Part shown: one piece after another, positions 21,688-33,165 of the stretch
Position numbering within the stretch: position 1 is the stretch's first letter
Layout of the letters: every line of letters begins with the position of its first letter
Assembly (NCBI RefSeq): GCF_013368755.1
Contig: NC_049564.1
Span: 1,620,001-1,684,000 of the forward strand
Length of the DNA stretch: 64,000 nucleotides
Source: Talaromyces rugulosus
Taxonomy: Eukaryota > Ascomycota > Eurotiomycetes > Eurotiales > Trichocomaceae
Reading direction: 5' to 3'
Notes under the pieces: generated by a model
Seen by the model: the letters and a program-made list of their open reading frames with translations, nothing else
What the model was told of the DNA's origin: nothing
The model's database searches: none
Made by a program: the position numbers and the translations under genes

Positions 21688-23916
21688 TTAGCCAAAGATA
21701 TTATCCATATGAAGTACATCTGTTGCTCCCATGCTTCCCAACATGGAGAAGAATTCCGAGCTCGGCGTCGGGAGCTCCTCAAACACACTTCCTTCACAAA
21801 AGTCCTCTCCTGGATCGACACTATTGCCCATGTCTTCCTTACGACCGATCAAGGGCGCTGACCGCTGAGAATGCGGCCTCTGGCTCGTTTCGACAACCTT
21901 CTCTAATACATGTAAGGTACCCCAGATATTCAAATCTGGGTCTTTGACGTAGTTCTGTGCGTCACTGAGGATATGAATGGCTGTTTCAAAGGGCTTGCTA
22001 CACAGTGGTCCATACTCGTCAGGACAGTGTGAGACGGCAAACATCATGAGAGACAGAGAGGCCAAAAGCAATTTGATCGTTATGGGCAGCACGAGAGGAC
22101 TGATTTCCCCAGCATCGACCATTTCCAAATGCAGATCGACCGATTTTGCAGCTGCGGCAACAAGATTATTATTCGATGTTGGGTTTGATATCAAGTCTCT
22201 TATTGAGCCGGATGTGCTGATCTGTGTGAGAATTTTGATATGGTGCACGCGAAGATGACAGAATCGTTTGAGTCCAGCTTGTAGCCATGATGGTGGGGCT
22301 ACTGTTGGTTCTAGAGACTTGAAATCGCTCGTCGGTATCTTGTCCACAAGCTTTTGTAGTTGGAAGTTGAGAAATTCAATCCTTTCTTCGTTGTTTTTGG
22401 ATAGAGATGACGGAGAGTTGACGACAGTCCATGTCTCGGAGAGATTTCTGTCTAAGGAGATCATGGTTGATATATAGGACTCATGTGGTTCCTGGACCCG
22501 GGGAAAATAATTGTTAGCCACAAGGTGGTAGCCGCGGGCACTCAAGTGCACTAATAGAGAGCCATACTATTGTGAGTGCAGAAATATTTATTTCTCTATC
22601 ATGAAGTGTCCACGGTAGGCCCGAATAGAAGCTACATTGCCTGTCCAGACGATAAACACAGGCTAGCAGGCGTTTCCAGTCGACAATTCGCCGTGGAAGC
22701 ACCCGAGAATCTTCAAAAAACCTTTCCCGATGTAGACCAAGTTCGAGGGACAGTTTGGCAGCTATTCCGGCTATTCGCCATGCTTTGACTGGTCTTCCTT
22801 TGAGGCCTAGATAAATTGACTGTGTGGGAGCCAGTGTTGTCCATTGGTCAGTGACGGGCGTGTGTGACTGGGGGGGGCGGACTGAGAATCTTACCAACAA
22901 TATTGCCATGACGATATCCTCAACTTGAGGCTTCTCTTGATCGAAACAAGAATCCACGGTCCACACCAACTGGCTTTCAAGATCAGACGCTAACGGGCTT
23001 TGACTGTCATCCCTGAGCAACAAAGCAATTGCCACGACCGCCTTCGTGACCTCCACATCGATTATATCCATGTTGAGGATGACTCCGTGATAATTATTCT
23101 TCAACGTTGAAAAGACATTACTAATAGCTTCATGGCCAAGGTCCAAGTTAACACAAGGATAGAAAGGGTAAACCTCGTCCTTAAATATTGTAAAAAACTG
23201 AGTGACCTTCTCGTGACCGAGTTCCAGCAAGGGTCGTTCAGCTTGCAGTAAGTTGATCAAAGCATCAGGAAATTTTAATTGGTCTTGAACGACCGGATGG
23301 GGGGTATCTTGGGAGTGTGGAGGAGATAACAGGCCCCTTTCCCTCATAGCATCTTGTGTGAGGCTCAAGGTGTGTCCGGGATCCGTAAGGGTGGGGGGCT
23401 TATTTGGCTGGGGTAGCTCGTCGTTCTCTTGTCTTCGTTGCAGACAGGAGGACCTGCGTGGAGGAGCGAGACCAAAGCGGCTCATGGATTGTTGCATCTG
23501 GTCAAAGATCCTGTTCATTCGTAGGACCGTGAATTCAGGGTCTTGATGGACCGGTTGGGGGTCGAAGGTCCTATTTGACGATTAGATTTGACGCATCAAC
23601 GACTGGAATGATAATCCTTCATATCCAGTGGGGGGTCATACTCAGCACCGTCAGGCTGGAACGGCTCGTTGTAGGTACATTGGCTATGGAGCTCCTCACA
23701 TCGGTTACAGGGTTGGTTACCACTACACTTGACCTTTCGGACCTTGCATAGTGAGCTACTCTAGAGTCAGCAGTCTAGCCATTTAGTTCTGCATAGGAAG
23801 GGGAAAACCAACCAGGCCATTTTTGCATACTTCTCCCTCTTTCGGGGCCGGGGCTCCCGAAGAGCATCCGGCGATCTCTTACCCCGAGAGGGAGCCGACG
23901 ATGTAGCAGATTTCAT
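21688..23916 (-). CDS. Zn2Cys6 transcription factor with fungal-specific TF domain
   Basis: The first exon encodes a basic leader (MKSATSSAPSRGKR, REPRPRKREKYAKMA) and the first Cys; after an intron the second gives SLCKVRKVKCSGNQPCNRCEELHSQC, completing Cx2Cx6Cx5Cx2Cx6C. The middle homology region includes VTQFFTIFKDEVYPFYPCVN, AWRIAGIAAKLSLELGLHRE and LLACVYRLDRQCSFYSGLPW, the hallmark of the fungal_trans domain. An intron near 22818-22900 removes a Pro-rich readthrough between ILLV and SIYLGLKGRP. The C-terminus is Ser/Thr/Glu-rich. Nuclear. It is the closest regulator to the palindrome cluster that starts at 25.1 kb (1.2 kb away, divergent), so it is a candidate regulator of that cluster, but its own promoter shows no TTCCGCGGAA site. 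Confidence 0.9.
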
Positions 23917-25130
23917 GTTGCGGTGGGCGTGAAGGATCAAGATAGGTGTTGAAAGATATAGTAAAGAGATGAGCTGTTTCGTGTGATTTTTGAGGTGGTA
24001 ACAGATCTTGCACTCCCCGCACTCCTCACGCCGCACAACAAATGCAGACTATTCATCCATGGTATGCACCAATGGGTACGTATTTAGACAGATTCTGGGG
24101 TTCGTGGGGCAAGGTGGAGCTTATGGTAACGAGACAGGGCCTTACCCCACACAGATGGGGATAAAAAGAAGGGCTTGGTTCGAATAATAAAAGCCAGAAG
24201 TACCGAGATGGATTGCCATCGGCAAAGGGTAAAAGTAAAGGGGTACCGATGATTGGAAGAAACTTTTGAACTGCATGAGTTAGTGTTGGGGTGGATCTGC
24301 CGCTTCCGCACACTGCCGTAGGACACCTCCTGTATATAGTGGATCGTAGGCATCATGAACTTCACACAGTTCACAATTCAAGGCAATTATTATTGACACT
24401 GACTGAGACTCTGGGTAGGCTAAAGGGAATTAAGTCTATTGGAATAGTACCAACAGTTTATTTCCTAGTAAGAAATCACCACCTATTTTCCTTTACTTTC
24501 TCTGTGGCTATATATTATGTATACCATCCATTCCTTTTTCCTTTCCAGTTAAACAATCGAACCTTTTTATATCCCCTCCTCGTAAAAGAGGTTTACCACA
24601 GTCTTCGGAGTCTCTTCCATCCAAAGCTGCAAAGGGATGCTTGGTTTAAACAACCGGAATAATATAAAACATTATCATGCCGGCGCCTGGGAGTTCGAGG
24701 AAACATCAAACGAGACGAGAATTAGCCAACTTGAGAGAAGTAACAATGCAAGAGTACCGAAGGAACAAAGAGGGAATACCTTCCTAATGATATTAGAACT
24801 CATGACCGACTTGGCTAATAGGGCGAGCATATGATTCTTCGCTCAAATAAAAAATATCGAGAAAATGAACAGGCCAGTCTATAATATATTCGAGAGTTAC
24901 TTGAAACCCTTCTAGGAATACTCATGACATGTGCATAGCCTAAGTAGGTACCAAGCCACTTTTATAGATCACTTCATAGCCTTGAAATGGTCAAAAACTA
25001 GGATCACCCGCATAGGTTATAGAACCACGGAATTACCCCCCGTCGGCGCATAGTGTCATTCCAGATCGACCTATTCATCAGTCATATTTATTCCTGCCAA
25101 GCTTCGATTATTTTGTTTTCATCGCCTATA
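23917..25130. other. Intergenic, no gene recognised
   Basis: About 1.2 kb, AT-rich in 24400-25000. Two short ORFs overlap at 24637-24834; one (from about 24679) reads MPAPGSSRKHQTRRELAN and is bZIP/Zn-factor-like in flavour but stops after about 36 codons. I see no conserved domain and do not call it. Confidence 0.5.
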
Positions 25131-25137
25131 TGAGAAC

Positions 25138-25242
25138 TTCCACGGAATTGCAATTGTTGAGATTTTTCTCGGCAAGTGAGTCTCATATGAGCCGCCGCGG
25201 CAATGTTCCGAGTCCGCCGGAATAGCCTCAAGTTCCGCGGAA
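25138..25242. promoter_or_regulatory. Upstream palindrome cluster of the S15 hydrolase gene
   Basis: Holds TTCCACGGAA at 25138-25147 (one mismatch), GCCGCGGC at 25194-25201, an inverted pair TTCCG-N7-CGGAA at 25206-25222 and a perfect TTCCGCGGAA at 25233-25242, 155 nt before the ATG at 25397. CCG/CGG inverted half-sites are the usual targets of Zn2Cys6 dimers; the core TCCGCGGA equals the octamer reported for Neurospora NIT4. Binding here is inferred. Confidence 0.7.
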
Positions 25243-25396
25243 GCTGAGATGCCTGTCTGATATCGAGACTGAAATGCTTCATGCTGAGTACAAATACATC
25301 GTCCATTTTAGAACAGCCTTATCGAGCTCGTTTCAGAGCTTTAGAACCTGCGTTTTATCTCGCGAAAGACCAGTCACCGACGTTACCTACCACATC

Positions 25397-27542
25397 ATGG
25401 TCGGACCAAAACTTGAGTTCGGGGGATTTCCTATCCCATGGACACCTACCAACCGACCTGAAGATGAAACAAATATGTATCCCTACAGAAAGCAGACTAG
25501 AAATACTAGAAAACTTCCTGTAGGCTGGAGATTTGCGGACGGTAGGCGTCCCATTCACCAGGAAACCATATTTGACGAAGTGGTCGAAATTCCGCTTAGA
25601 GACGGAGTCAAGGTTTGTCAAATCTCGGGGCCCTGTAAGAAGTATACTGATTTGATGTCCTCAGATCTATTGCGATATCTTCAGACCTGTCACAGATATT
25701 AAAATCCCGGCCATCTTGGCCGTGAGCCCATACGGTAAAAATGGACATGGTATGTTACTTATGACACCCTGCCGCGTCCGAACCAAATCTGATAGTGAAA
25801 TCACTTCAAGGATTCCGTATTTTCGACAATATTCCCTTCCGACTCGGATTACCGGAAAGCGCGACATCCGGTCTTGAGAAATTCGAAGGGTAAGAAAGTC
25901 CTGCTCGAGGCTACAAGACATGCTGACCATGAGATACAGGCCTGATCCCGCTGAGTGGTGTCCTCGTGGCTATGCAATCATCAACGTAGATATTCGGGGT
26001 ACCTGGGATAGTGAAGGTGACTTGTATATTGAGGGAAGCCAGATGGGTATGTTGCTGCTCAACAACCAAAGAAGACTTCGACCCAATTATTAACAACAGA
26101 AAGGTCTGGACGGTTATGATACCGTTGAATTCATCGCAGCTCAATCTTGGTGCAATGGTGCTGTTAGCATGTGCGGCAATTCCTGGCTGGCAACAGAGCA
26201 GTGGGCAACCGCCATCGAGAAACCGCCGTCGCTCAAATGCATAGCGCCCTTGGAAGGATTCACTGACAAGTATCGTGACTTGATCTGTCGTGGTGGTGTT
26301 CCAAAATACAATTTCGCTTCATTCATCTTTAATAAGACAATTCGCGGCCGAAACAGTCGAGAGGACATCGGCGAAGCGCTCAACAAATGGCCCCTTTTCA
26401 ACGGTTACTGGGAGGACAAAGTCTACGATACTAGCGGTCTGACGCTGCCAATATACGCCCTTGCTAGCTATTCTTCAGGAAATCATGGGGCTGGTACCGT
26501 GAGAGGCTGGAGCCAGGCCGCTTCAAAGGATAAATGGATCCGCTTCCACCCTACCCAAGAGTGGTTTGATCTTTACACCCCGAGGTACATCAATGACCTG
26601 CAACGGTTCTTCGATCGGTACCTAAAGAACATTGAAAACGGGTGGGAGGAGACTCCCAAGGCGAGAGTCTCCATTCTCACTTATGGGAATCGTTTCGAGC
26701 CTGTAATTTGAGATTGAACAAAGCATTTGAAAGACTACATCTAACACGGTTTGATAGGGACCTGTGTGGGACGTGCCATTTGCCAACTACCCGATTCCGT
26801 CGACCGAGTATCGCAAGCTCTATCTGCAGGACTCTGGAAAGCTGGACACTTCACCGCAAGTCCACGAGAACTTTGTCGCACATTACGCGGACACCTACCA
26901 AGCAAAGCCGTCTGAATTTCTATTGACCTTTGATAAGGCGACAACTCTAGTTGGCTATTCAAAGGCTGAACTTTGGATGTCTTGCAAAGATAAAGACGAC
27001 ATGGACGTCTTCGTGTCCATCCGCAAGCTAAGCAGAAGCGGCGAGGTGTTAGAACACATCAACGTCCCCTGGGAGAACCTGCCAGAAGGGGTCAACACCC
27101 AACACGATGTTCCCATGGCGCAGACTGTCAAGGTGAGCGGTTTAATTTGATTAGACATGCAACGGACATGCGTTGTCACGGCGTGCTGACTAGGTCTATG
27201 CTATAGTATACCGGGCCGACTGGCATTCTGCGAGCTTCGCATCGCGCCCAGGTTCCGGAACGAAGCACTGCCCTGATTCCCTACCACCCACATGACAAAG
27301 AGGAAAAGATAACCCCAGGCGAGATTGTGAAGCTTGAAATCTCTCTTTGGCCTATGGGTATCCATTTCGAAGCAGGAGATAACCTTCTGTTACGTATCCA
27401 AGGCTTCATTGATACGAGCTCCGATTTCCCCGACCATATCGATAAGAAACTGGACAACTTGAACGAAGGCCGGCATACAATCCACTTTGGTGGAAAGCAT
27501 GAGTCGAAGATCATCGTACCTGTTATTGCCCTACCAACGTAA
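25397..27542 (+). CDS. S15 family / CocE-NonD type hydrolase (X-Pro dipeptidyl-peptidase fold)
   Basis: Multi-exon gene. Early segments VVEIPLRDGVK and IYCDIFRPVTD, then IPAILAVSPYGKNGHG form the first strands of the alpha/beta hydrolase domain; RGYAIINVDIRGTWDSEGD is the conserved S15/CocE turn; the nucleophile elbow is MCGNSWLATEQW with Ser at roughly residue 195. A C-terminal jelly-roll (PepX_C-like) follows, with SEFLLTFDKATTLVGYSKAE, DMDVFVSIRKL, the RASHRAQ segment and ITPGEIVKLEISLWPMG. No signal peptide, so intracellular action is likely. Members hydrolyse esters or amides (cocaine esterase, glutaryl-7-ACA acylase) or X-Pro peptides; substrate unknown. Exon joins used: about 25615/25664, 25750/25811, 25890/25940, 26044/26099, 26690/26759 and 27133/27208. 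Preceded by the cluster palindrome, which ties it to the genes at 28-39 kb. Confidence 0.88.
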
Positions 27543-28239
27543 TAGGCGGCTGGTCACTTAGTGTGCCGACTTGAGATACGCGAACTGTATGCTCAAGACG
27601 GTCCGATACCTCAATCATTATACTATTTATTAGAAGACAAACATTAACCCAATTCAACATTTGGGTTAAGGAATTACAAAATCGGTTTATTTTCGTAATA
27701 TTAAAATTTGTCTAAAGAGAGTGGGTGTTATTTATGCCCGCATATGAGTCTTAAAATTTCGCAACAATTTTGAAAGCCACTTACATATGTAGCATGGACG
27801 CGTTAGATTTTGTATCATTGAGCTAATATGCAGAATATATGTTATTCGCGAGGTTTTGTCAAGCTAGCACCCACTGATCCCACATTGCATGCAAGGCCTC
27901 GATTAGTACATATAGAATCTCCCCAATATCCCAATTATACAAAATAATATCGATATATGCGAAAGAAGCACCCCAGTGCTGTCCATTTTACAATAAAGCT
28001 AATGCGTCCTACTATCCGCGGAGCTATATATGATACTAGTATTCTGTCATAAATCTCGGTTATTGTATTTACTACACAGGAAGAAAGTGCAAATATTAAG
28101 ATTGAATACAGTAAGCGAAGCAGAAGGACGGAATACTTCTTTTCTTCTCAGGTTTATCACAAGGGATTTCTGCGTGCAAAAGCCAAAATTATGGAGTTCC
28201 TTCTCTTTAGCAGACATTTGGGATACGCCTGCATAATGC
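27543..28239. other. Intergenic 3'-3' region, no gene recognised; one palindrome
   Basis: AT-rich, 0.7 kb between the S15 stop and the MFS stop. Contains TATCCGCGGAG around 28013-28023, with an intact TCCGCGGA core at 28015-28022, in a place where no promoter is expected. A 68-codon plus-strand ORF (28030-28236) follows it but looks like antisense to nothing known and has no start context. Confidence 0.5.
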
Positions 28240-30129
28240 CTACTCACCTGTCTCTCTGTCTAAATCCCAGTGAATACGTCGCATAACGCGCCATTTGAGA
28301 GTAGCATGACGAATCTGCTTACCCCAGATGTATAGGGGGATCCATAGCGCCAGGACGACGAAACTGAAGCCTGCCATGGCGCCAAATACTCCTGCATACC
28401 CATCTCGGTTCACCCACGGGTTTGCATAGAAGGACATAAGAAATGTGATAAAGGCTAGAAATTCGGTTGGTAAGCATTAGGGTCACTGGAAACCTTACCA
28501 GATGGGCAGATGACCTACATTTAAAAACGACCTGGCTGACAACAACCTCCCCGGAAATCGGCCGGTAGCAGTCGATTGTATAGACTACAGTAATACCTAT
28601 CGTTGCACTACTCCCGAACGAGACTGGAAATATGAGGTCAGCAAGCCCGTTCCATTCGACACATGCTGAATTAAAGGTCTTACACAGAAATATTCCTAAT
28701 GCAGGGACAATCCAATGAGTTTTGTAATTGATCCCCAGACCATAGAGAAGAAGTGATCCAGGGTAGGTAACCATAGCGATGCTCACGGCAGGAAGACGCA
28801 TCTCGGGCTCACGAACGCCACCATTCTTTGAAGTTGCACGGTTGGCGACCCAATCCGAGAAATAACCACCAAATGGTATGCCTAGTATGTTACCCACAAT
28901 ACCCGCTAGCCATACAAGTCCTAACTGCCAGACTGTGAAGCCATATACCTGTGAAAAAGCTGTTGCGCCTGTGGTGCTTAGCACAACGAAGATTCCGATT
29001 CCAATTCCAAACGAGACCGTGGACCAGAAGACTGGCGGTAAGAAAAGGATGAGCACAGGACGAAGGACAATTTTCCAAATGCTCTCATGGGTGAGAGGAG
29101 CTCTATTGAAGGCCATCCGCTGAAAGAAGGGTTTCTTGGGTGTGTTGGAAACCTCGATGTGCTCTACTTCAGCTGCATTGGAGACTTTCTCGTTTTCCAC
29201 TTGCTCTGTTCCACAGATATGCCTTTGATAAGCAGTCTCTGGCATGGTGAAAAAGATCAAGACCGTCGTGGCTAGTACGAGAGCCGCGCAAAGATAGTGA
29301 AACATTCTCCAGTTCTGCGAGATTGACATGACGCCCGAGATCAACAAGCCAAAAGCAGCACCCGTCGAGAGCGCAGCCGAGTACATCCTACGAAGCTATT
29401 TGTAAGTCTGGGACTGTCGCGGCAATAGGTGCATGGGTTTTAACATACGCGGTCATTTTGCCTCTTTCATGAAGGAAGAAGATGTCCGCGATCGTCATAG
29501 GAGCAACGCACTCGGCACTACCGGAAAACCAAGCTGCTATGATCCTCGAAGCTAGCAGACTACCATAAGAGGTGGCACGCGCCGACCAGATGCAGCAGAG
29601 TCCAAAAATGAGGAACGAGAAAGTGTATACCACACGCCGACCATACTTGATAGCTAGTGGAACCCACAAAAGGTTGCTCACGCCGGCCGACATCGAAGCC
29701 GTGGAAAAGAGTAAAGCGGTTTTGCTCACGGCGGATGAGAATGCTGCCATCGATGCTGGAGACAGCGTGCCAGGGTTATTGGGTTTGGGCAGATATACAC
29801 CAAAGAGGTCGATGGCTATCTCAACCAAAACTGCTCCAGGCCCACCTGCGAAAAAGTTGATCCAGGTCAACGCCACGCAAGTTAGGAAGGCAACGTATAT
29901 TTTAAATGCCTTCGACCTGTGGTTGAGAACTTGGAGTTAACATTGGGTGTATGCTGAAGCCTAGGGGCGCGTCAAAGTGCAAAACGACCTACCAATTAAG
30001 AGGGTCGTTGGGATCGGTCGAGGGCTGGGGCACGAGGAGCGTTTCACCAGTGACTTCATCTTGGTCGGATGTGACCAAGCGTTTCCGTGGGATGATGGCG
30101 ATGAGTGATGGCGGGGCTTTCAAGGTCAT
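28240..30129 (-). CDS. MFS transporter, fungal DHA-like
   Basis: Start MTLKAPPSLIAIIPRKR at 30129, a cytosolic tail containing DPNDPLNW, the common sequence just before TM1 in fungal drug:H+ antiporter-like MFS proteins. Then CVALTWINFFAGG (TM1), SKTALLFSTASMSAGVSNLLWVP (TM2), KYGRRVVYTFSF (loop 2-3 GRR motif), ASRIIAAWFSGSAE (TM4), GLLISGVMS and NWRMFHYLCA (TM5-6), a long central loop, and six more helices, ending IHWDLDRETGE. Short introns near 29390-29450 and 28440-28520 and one after codon 47. The last codons could instead splice at ACAG/GTGAGT into a further exon; I kept the plain stop. Its promoter (30130-30734) is shared with the carotenoid-oxygenase gene and carries two cluster palindromes, so it is the likely importer or exporter of that pathway. 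Confidence 0.9.
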
Positions 30130-30510
30130 TTACATGATGAAGCATGGTTCACGTTGCTCGTCCAGGTGCTGAATAAATAGATGAGCATTAAGACAAGGCA
30201 AGAGTGGTACAGCAAGCAGGTATGTATATGTATTTGTTCTTAGAATTTTGGGGATGTGAGTGTCTTGCGAGAGGAGTTTCCTCCCTTTGACCATTAAATG
30301 ATTCGTAGAATGTACTTTCCGTGTGAGACATTCAAGCGTCATAATAGCAAAAATTCATTATCAAATACCGTCGTGTTTGCCATTCTTGGACATCCACTAA
30401 CCAATAGATTCTGGAGTAAGACGGGGGCTTCGAATCCATGACAAGGTGAGAAAGTGGCTTGGACAGGGCCTTGTCAACGTGAGTGTTCCCAATTTCGACC
30501 TTGAGGAGAA

Positions 30511-30520
30511 TTCCGCGGAA
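30511..30520. promoter_or_regulatory. Cluster palindrome, divergent MFS/carotenoid oxygenase promoter (site 1)
   Basis: Perfect TTCCGCGGAA, 215 nt before the oxygenase ATG and 382 nt before the MFS ATG on the other strand. Candidate dimeric Zn2Cys6 site (inference). Confidence 0.75.
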
Positions 30521-30545
30521 TGATTACCCTCCAACCGAAGTTGCT

Positions 30546-30555
30546 TTCCGCGGCT
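30546..30555. promoter_or_regulatory. Cluster palindrome variant (site 2)
   Basis: TTCCGCGGCT, 26 nt downstream of site 1. The 14 nt GCTTTCCGCGGCTC occurs again, unchanged, in the P450 promoter at 32986. A TATATAA box follows at 30643-30649, about 90 nt before the oxygenase ATG. Confidence 0.7.
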
Positions 30556-30734
30556 CCAGATGTCTGCAACTGTGACGGCCAGCAGAGTGGGATTGGCTGC
30601 ATTGAGGTAATTATGGACAGATATCTTACGCGGGGTGTCTGGTATATAACGAAGCTTAAACCGTTGTACACCAAACCCCGCATTTTCTATACTTGTCCAT
30701 ATATCGGTATTTTTAAAGACCACACTTGAACGCA

Positions 30735-32354
30735 ATGGCAGCTCTAGGCCCAGAAGCCGCACAGGCCGGACTCATTGTACCATCCGAAAAGAGCCAGCAT
30801 GCAAAGCATTTCGGGCTCGCATCGCCATGGGAACATTACTACCATCCTACCGATACTGCTCCTCAAGGTCGCTTTGAATGCGAGATGGACGAGCTAGTCG
30901 TATTTGGTGACATCCCCACGGAGATCAGCGGTACCTGGTATCGGATGCTCGTCGATCCTCATTTTTGCCCGCAAGTAGGAACCCCTTTCGTCGACGGGGA
31001 TGGGCACGTTTGTGCCTTTCGAATCCAAAACGGCAAGATCTCTATGAAAATTAAATATATCCACACTGAAAGATGGCTACTGGAGCGTAAGGCTGGTCGT
31101 CGCCTTTTCGGTCGCTACCGAAACCCTTACGACATTCACCCATGTGTGCGGTTTGCGAATGACAGCACTGGAAATACCAACATCATTTACTGGGGTGGGA
31201 ATCTTCTCGCGTTGGCTGAAAGAGGACTTCCATGGGCGATGGATCCGGACACCCTTGAAACAAGAGGCGCGGATCCATACGGTGGTCAGGTTGCTGCGAT
31301 GACCTTTACGGCTCATCCCAAAGTTGATCCTCACAAGAATGAGCTCGTCACTTGGAGTTACTCTGCCAAGGGTTTAAGCACACCGGACATTTGCACCTAC
31401 TCGATTAATCCCAATGGGCGTATCTCCAATGAACACTGGTTTAAGCAGGATAAGCCTGGGTGGCCGCACGATGGCTGGATTACCGAACATTGGATCATCC
31501 TTTCCAACATGCCATTCGGCGTAAACACGGATGAGGTAATGAAAGCTGGGGGTGACTACTGGAGATTCATGCCTGATCAACTCTCGGAGTTTCTGGTCAC
31601 TCCACGCTATGCAAACGCCCCGAATCATCCGGACTGGAAGCCGGGTGAGTTCCGGAAGTACACCGCTCCCCACGGTCTGATCATCCACAGCGGCAACGCG
31701 TGGGAAGAAGAAGGTGGAATTTTGAAGCTTGAAAGCCACTTTGTCACCTTCAATGTCTTTGACTTCTTCAACCCGAAAGAGTACGAGGGTCCTAGTGGCA
31801 AACCCAGCGGTGATTGGAAACGTTGGACCATCGATCTTGCCAAGCCTGATGGAACTGCCCTGCCACCACCTGACACATTGCTAGATGGCATCTTTGACTT
31901 TCCCATCTTCGACGAGCGCAAGACCGGTTACAAGACCAAGATCGTCTATCTGACCGCTATGATCGCCCCAGAAGGAGAGGAAAGACCCCGTTTCAACGCA
32001 ATCGTCAAGTTGAATACGGAGACGGGCGAGAAGTCAATTTTTCATGCAGCAAAAGACGGAAGTGTTGCGGAGCCTGCATATATCCCTCGAGGTCCTGACT
32101 GTGAAGAAGGCGATGGTTGGGTCATATTTTACTTGGAGCGAGATTCGTCGCCCAAGGGAGAATTGGCCATCCTCGACACCAATGACTTCTCAAAACCGGT
32201 GGCTATTACGCAGTTGCCTTTTCAAACACGCAACCAGGTCCATGGGAATTGGGTTCCGAATCCCCATCCTGATACGCCTTTGCCAATGTTGACGGGTCCT
32301 ATTAAAGATGTGGTGCCCAGTACCAAGCACTCCCAGCTGAATAGGCTTCCATAG
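30735..32354 (+). CDS. Carotenoid cleavage / lignostilbene dioxygenase family protein
   Basis: Single exon, 539 residues, non-haem iron seven-blade propeller oxygenase (RPE65/CCD/CAO-1 family). The four iron-binding histidines are visible: TAHPK (H194), WPHDGW (H245), IIHSGNAWEEEG (H318) and, near the C-terminus, NQVHGNW. The GDGHVCAFRI segment near residue 90 and ADPYGGQVAAMTFTAHP are also family-typical. No signal peptide or membrane anchor, so cytosolic. The family splits C=C bonds of carotenoids or of stilbenes/phenylpropenes (resveratrol cleavage by Neurospora CAO-1). The lack of any carotenoid gene nearby and the presence of a P450 and a ThDP enzyme favour a stilbene- or phenylpropanoid-like substrate, by inference. 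The start at 30735 is the first ATG; GC content and codon use are higher than in flanking DNA. Confidence 0.93.
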   Translation: MAALGPEAAQAGLIVPSEKSQHAKHFGLASPWEHYYHPTDTAPQGRFECEMDELVVFGDIPTEISGTWYRMLVDPHFCPQVGTPFVDGDGHVCAFRIQNGKISMKIKYIHTERWLLERKAGRRLFGRYRNPYDIHPCVRFANDSTGNTNIIYWGGNLLALAERGLPWAMDPDTLETRGADPYGGQVAAMTFTAHPKVDPHKNELVTWSYSAKGLSTPDICTYSINPNGRISNEHWFKQDKPGWPHDGWITEHWIILSNMPFGVNTDEVMKAGGDYWRFMPDQLSEFLVTPRYANAPNHPDWKPGEFRKYTAPHGLIIHSGNAWEEEGGILKLESHFVTFNVFDFFNPKEYEGPSGKPSGDWKRWTIDLAKPDGTALPPPDTLLDGIFDFPIFDERKTGYKTKIVYLTAMIAPEGEERPRFNAIVKLNTETGEKSIFHAAKDGSVAEPAYIPRGPDCEEGDGWVIFYLERDSSPKGELAILDTNDFSKPVAITQLPFQTRNQVHGNWVPNPHPDTPLPMLTGPIKDVVPSTKHSQLNRLP

Positions 32355-32980
32355 ATTGCGAAATATACCTTTCTTTCTCACGGTGATTATTGATAAATAC
32401 CAAACGTAGGGTAAATTATCGGCTCCTATCGAGAAAGGAAGCCGAGCCATCTCCGGTCTACCAAACTGGATACACGGAGTAGTGTGAAGCTCCCTCAAGG
32501 GCAGCGATCTCAAAACTGCTACAATATGTAGAACAATTAAACCTACTTATGCTAAATACTCACTTTCACGGTGACTACTTTTATGTGAATACAGAAAGTT
32601 CAAAATTTCTGACACAACACGGCGTTCTTGGGAAAGCTGTCAAGATCGATGTCAAGGGATGACAAGGCTACGGCTCTTCTAAGAGCAAATATTTGACGTT
32701 AAATCAAGAATGTAATTGATTTTGAACTGAGAAAAACGGTCCAACAAGAAAGCTTGACGCGAGATTAAGGAAACTCCAGTCTAAAATCTATTCAGCTGGC
32801 CAGTCCGGCCATGAAGCCATCTCCATGTATCTGACAAGAAACACCTGCATATTAATTTCATCAAGGTGGGAGTTCGAGATTGGTGAATAGACATTAGTGA
32901 ATAGGCCGACTATCAATGTTGTGCAAAACCGAGCCCCTCAAGGCGGAGCTCTCTGTTTCCGATGTCCAAGTTTCCAAAGC
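32355..32980. other. Intergenic, no gene recognised
   Basis: 0.6 kb between the oxygenase stop and the P450 promoter sites. No supported ORF; likely 3' UTR and upstream promoter sequence. Confidence 0.5.
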
Positions 32981-32987
32981 TGGTGCT

Positions 32988-33049
32988 TTCCGCGGCTCGT
33001 TCCGTAGATGGAGATCCTCCTTCCAAGATTCATCAGTCTCGCCGCGGAA
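32988..33049. promoter_or_regulatory. Two palindrome variants in the P450 promoter
   Basis: TTCCGCGGCT at 32988-32997 and CGCCGCGGAA at 33040-33049, 178 and 117 nt before the ATG at 33166. Spacing between centres is about 52 nt. Same family as the perfect sites at 25233, 30511 and 37995. Confidence 0.65.
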
Positions 33050-33165
33050 TTGTCGGAAATGATTTGTTGGTGGAAGAGTGTAAGTAATGAACTGATAATT
33101 AAGATAATCCTATTTCTATTATGTTCTATCTTACAAACTTCGACTGGCGCTGAGGTCTTCGCAAT

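Noticed and set aside
24637..24834. Short ORFs, one starting MPAPGSSRKHQTRRE
   Set aside because: Only about 36-65 codons, no domain, no start or promoter support; could be a decayed fragment but nothing shows it.
30420..30440. CTTCGAATCC resembling a tRNA T-arm box
   Set aside because: No matching A box or acceptor stem upstream or downstream.
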